From Pseudoscleropodium purum (taxonomy: Eukaryota; Streptophyta; Bryopsida; Hypnales; Brachytheciaceae), in assembly GCA_963969395.1 (NCBI GenBank), contig OZ017803.1, positions 6,386,001 through 6,450,000 of the forward strand: a DNA stretch of 64,000 nucleotides, written 5' to 3'. Shown here one piece after another: positions 61,793-64,000 of this stretch; position 1 is the first letter of the stretch; each line of letters starts with the position of its first letter. A program made the translations under genes and the position numbers. The notes under the pieces were generated by a model that had not been told where the DNA came from, ran no database searches, and saw nothing but the letters and a program-made list of their open reading frames with translations.

Positions 61793-62968
61793 GCCTTCCA
61801 AATCTTAGAGAATCGCTTCCAGAGTCTGAGTATCCTGTCGATCACTGTCAGTTGCCAGCGGAATCATCCCTCCCGATTGAGGACGCTGAACCTTTGAATC
61901 ATCCCTTGTCTTTGGAAATCGGTGATGACATTGCATTGCGGGATTATTCGCTATCGCGTTGTGAAGGACATGAGAAGCCTTCACATTCTCAAGTATCGAA
62001 GGTATGACGGTTCTCTCATCTTCTCATGACTTCATTAGATACAGTCAGTCATGGTTTTGCCGGTCCTGTGGCATACTTTCCTGGTTGATTTTACGTGGTT
62101 CCCCATCTCGGCCAGTTTCATGAGCGTAACTGGCCTCAAATTCCTACGTTTCTTATCAGGAATCTGATCCTACACTAGCTCGTGAGGAGGAATCCAAGGG
62201 AGTGCGCCGTTCATTGAGGTCGGGGGTGGCAAACAAGTGGATTAATTTCGTCCTAGACCTCAATGGCGTTCTATGCCTCTGCGAGGATTGGAAGTCAAAG
62301 GGGCCAAGGTTGCAATTTAACCGGGACTCAGAGCCTCACTCTGCCATAGTGGCTGCAGTAGTTGGGCCCAAAGCCGTCTACGTCCGTCCAGATTGCGCTC
62401 ACTTCTTGAAGGAGTTAGAGAAAATAGCAATCATCTCCGTGTGGAGCTCCATGAAAAAGTCTACCACGGAGGAAACCTGTGCATACCTTTTCCGAGAAGG
62501 AAGCTTCCCCTTCCTAGTTCTTGGGTAGGACTCATGTAAGATGGTCAAGGATAAGTTCGGAAGGATGACCACTTATAAGGAACCTGGATCCAATAAGGAC
62601 TTGTTCCTCAAAAATGTTGAATTCCTCACTACTAGCTTCCAAGGATCCTTCTCATTGGATAATACAATCATAGTCGACGACAGTCCTCGCAAGCATGTCA
62701 TGAATAGCCCAAAGAATGTCATATTAGTGGATCCTTGGAGTAATCGAGGGAATGGTGACATGGACACGTTTCTTCTAGGGGTCCTACTTCCCTGGTTCCG
62801 ACAATTGCACAGCAGTCGGGACGTGGGGCTCAAGTCCTTCCGCCAAAATGTAAAATGGAAGATTGGAAAAAGAATGCTGTGCGAGGAGAGGGGTCGTCGA
62901 GAGTACGACAAACTGATGGCATTGGTCTGGGGGTCACCTAGTGTTCTTAATTAGTGTTGCTTCCCGAG
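61793..62968 (+). pseudogene. Composite element gene, part 5: FCP1/NIF-type HAD phosphatase-like domain
   Basis: Two exons (61793-62001 and 62160-62968) join in phase. The domain starts KWINFVLDLNGVLCLCEDW (HAD motif I, with DxN in place of DxD, as in several plant NIF-like proteins) and continues VYVRPDCAHFLKELEK and IAIISVWSSMKKST (motif II). The expected loop is interrupted by TAG at 62526-62528, where related proteins often have LGQD. Then come KDLFLKNVEFL and NTIIVDDSPRKHV (motif IV), then NVILVDPW. FCP1-type enzymes dephosphorylate Ser-containing peptides such as the Pol II tail. The frame meets TAG at 62952-62954, then a donor-like CGAG/GTATGC. It continues the same transcript as parts 3 and 4 by exon phase, so it is a fusion, not a separate gene. 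Confidence 0.6.
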
Positions 62969-63041
62969 GTATGCAGCTCATTTTTATTTTGGCGATTATG
63001 CTGCATGTGTAGCAGTTATCAGGTCATATGTATGCGGCAAT

Positions 63042-63072
63042 TGCACTTTAGCGCGGGTCGCGCTAATGTGTA
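63042..63072. repeat. Palindrome copy P19, downstream/last intron
   Basis: TGCACTTTAGCGCG - GGT - CGCGCTAATGTGTA. Confidence 0.85.
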
Positions 63073-63217
63073 GCATGTTATAATCTTCGTTTCAGTAGTC
63101 TGGAGTCCCTTTGTTCATGTGTTACTAGAAGCGGCATGCTCTTAGGTGTCTGTAGTAATTTTGGGTGATGCAACTGTGGAGTGTTTCTCATGCTAATTTG
63201 GTTTCCATTTCTGTTAG

Positions 63218-63472
63218 ATGTAGAATATCCCGAGCGAAACTAGGCTCAATGCGGACATGCCTTGTCAAGCGTCGGAGGACTCCATCCTTGACTATGGACA
63301 GTACGTTATTCTCAGTACAGGAAATTTCCTTTGCTCGGCGCCTACGCTGAATTCATCCATGGACTTCTCCGTCAAGAACATTGAGGACGGAGTGGTAAAT
63401 AGTCCTCCCAACAAGAAGGTGCGCCTGCCCGTGTCGTGCTCGCCGTCTCCATTGCGTTCTAGGCAGGGTTGA
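63218..63472 (+). pseudogene. Possible last exon of the composite gene
   Basis: Acceptor-like TTCTGTTAG/ATGTAG precedes two overlapping frames. One, reading SRAKLGSMRTCLVKRRRTPS, is in phase with donor 62968 and ends at 63350. The other has SILDYGQYVILSTGNF and NKKVRLPVSCSPSPL and ends at TGA 63470-63472. The second looks more protein-like but is out of phase by one base. Neither is recognised. Confidence 0.3.
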
Positions 63473-63625
63473 CGAATCTCTACGTCCGCCCCAAAATAGC
63501 GTCCGTTTTCCGGACGTCCGGACGCACGGACGCTAGTGGACGAAGCGTCCCTCCCGCCGTCGGAAGGCGGACGCGTGGGGCTGGGCGGACGGGTGGGGCG
63601 GACGGACGAGGCGGCTTAGAAAACC
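63473..63625. repeat. GC-rich GGACG-type simple repeat cluster
   Basis: Many CGGACG/CGTCCG units (for example TTTCCGGACGTCCGGACGC) give strong local self-complementarity. It ends abruptly at TTTTGGATTTTTTG. It may mark the right edge of the accessory block. Confidence 0.55.
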
Positions 63626-64000
63626 CGTTTTGGATTTTTTGTTTTGATTGTTTTCACCAATGAGAGATTGAGAGTGAAATCATTTTGATTTTGATTTTTC
63701 TTATATTGCAATTGCGATTCAATAGAGTTGTATATCACTATTTATGTAAAAGCTAAAATATGAAATATATTTTTAATTTTTTTTGTTGAATTTCATTTTG
63801 ATTTAGAAACAAAATCACTTTAAAATCCAGCGAGATGTATATCATCAATAAACAAACAATTATATAATAAAATGATTGAAGAAACCATTGTCATTTGTCA
63901 ACATGAGCTCCATATATCATAAGCAACTAAACAATCAAACATCTAAATTCACATCTCCACAATTCCTATGGACGCCAATCCACATCTCCTCTAACCTCAG
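63626..64000. other. AT-rich right edge of window
   Basis: No gene or repeat is supported in the last 375 bases. Confidence 0.5.

Noticed and set aside
57481..62968. Genome-wide reassignment of TAG as a sense codon
   Set aside because: UMP1 ends with TAG, GPN2 with TAA and the ARF-GEF with TGA, each at the expected family C terminus, so TAG terminates in host genes. Element-specific read-through remains open.
49594..63072. CRISPR-like array of repeated palindromes
   Set aside because: Spacing varies from about 100 bases to several kilobases, copies are diverged, and the DNA is a plant nuclear region with introns; no cas-like genes.

Overview
This window reads as nuclear DNA of a land plant. 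It has dense GT-AG introns, a plant-type BIG5 ARF-GEF, a protein with a plastid-transit-like N terminus, TTTAGGG telomere-type repeats and U12-type introns. Very AT-rich repeat deserts sit beside compact intron-rich genes. A non-seed plant (bryophyte or lycophyte) is my guess; the sequence alone does not settle the species.

Left part (1-26 kb): ordinary host genes. GPN2-type GTPase (+, 131-3135, ten exons, including one GT-AG and one AT-AC U12-type intron) converges on a long BIG5/MIN7-type Sec7 ARF-GEF (-, 5478-17933). A plastid-targeted small conserved protein (+, 21889-23731) converges on the proteasome-assembly chaperone UMP1/POMP (-, 24807-25741). These act in RNA polymerase/GTPase assembly, vesicle traffic, an unknown plastid process and proteasome assembly. 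They look unlinked functionally.

Middle part (26-44.8 kb): no intact gene. It holds MITE-like elements with about 20-bp terminal inverted repeats and ATATCC-rich cores, a second repeat family bounded by TTAACCCCTAAA, a field of short degenerate CCTAATTGGA-like motifs (37.0-38.7 kb), a decayed coding fragment (39961-40377) and an old copy of an LTR-like element.

Right part (44.8-63.5 kb): accessory DNA that looks like one or more large mobile elements. A minus-strand DUF7869-like transposon-type gene (44837-49531) is split by a 1,817-bp TG...CA insertion flanked by a 4-bp duplication (ACGT). Removing the insertion restores the frame. On the plus strand lies a composite gene (57481-62968). It has an unknown N-terminal domain, a ParB/DGQHR-like domain, a region resembling a SAM-methyltransferase glycine-rich motif, a low-complexity linker and an FCP1/NIF-type HAD phosphatase-like domain. 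Its exons join in phase, but it carries ten in-frame stops: nine TAG, one TAA, no TGA. All ten can be explained by C-to-T change in CAG or CAA. About 19 copies of a roughly 31-bp interrupted palindrome (arms like TGCATTTCAGCGC) lie between 49.6 and 63.1 kb. They sit upstream of the minus-strand gene, upstream of the plus-strand gene and inside its introns, never in an exon. I saw none in the host-gene half. This palindrome family together with the ParB/phosphatase composite gene is the most unusual content of the window.
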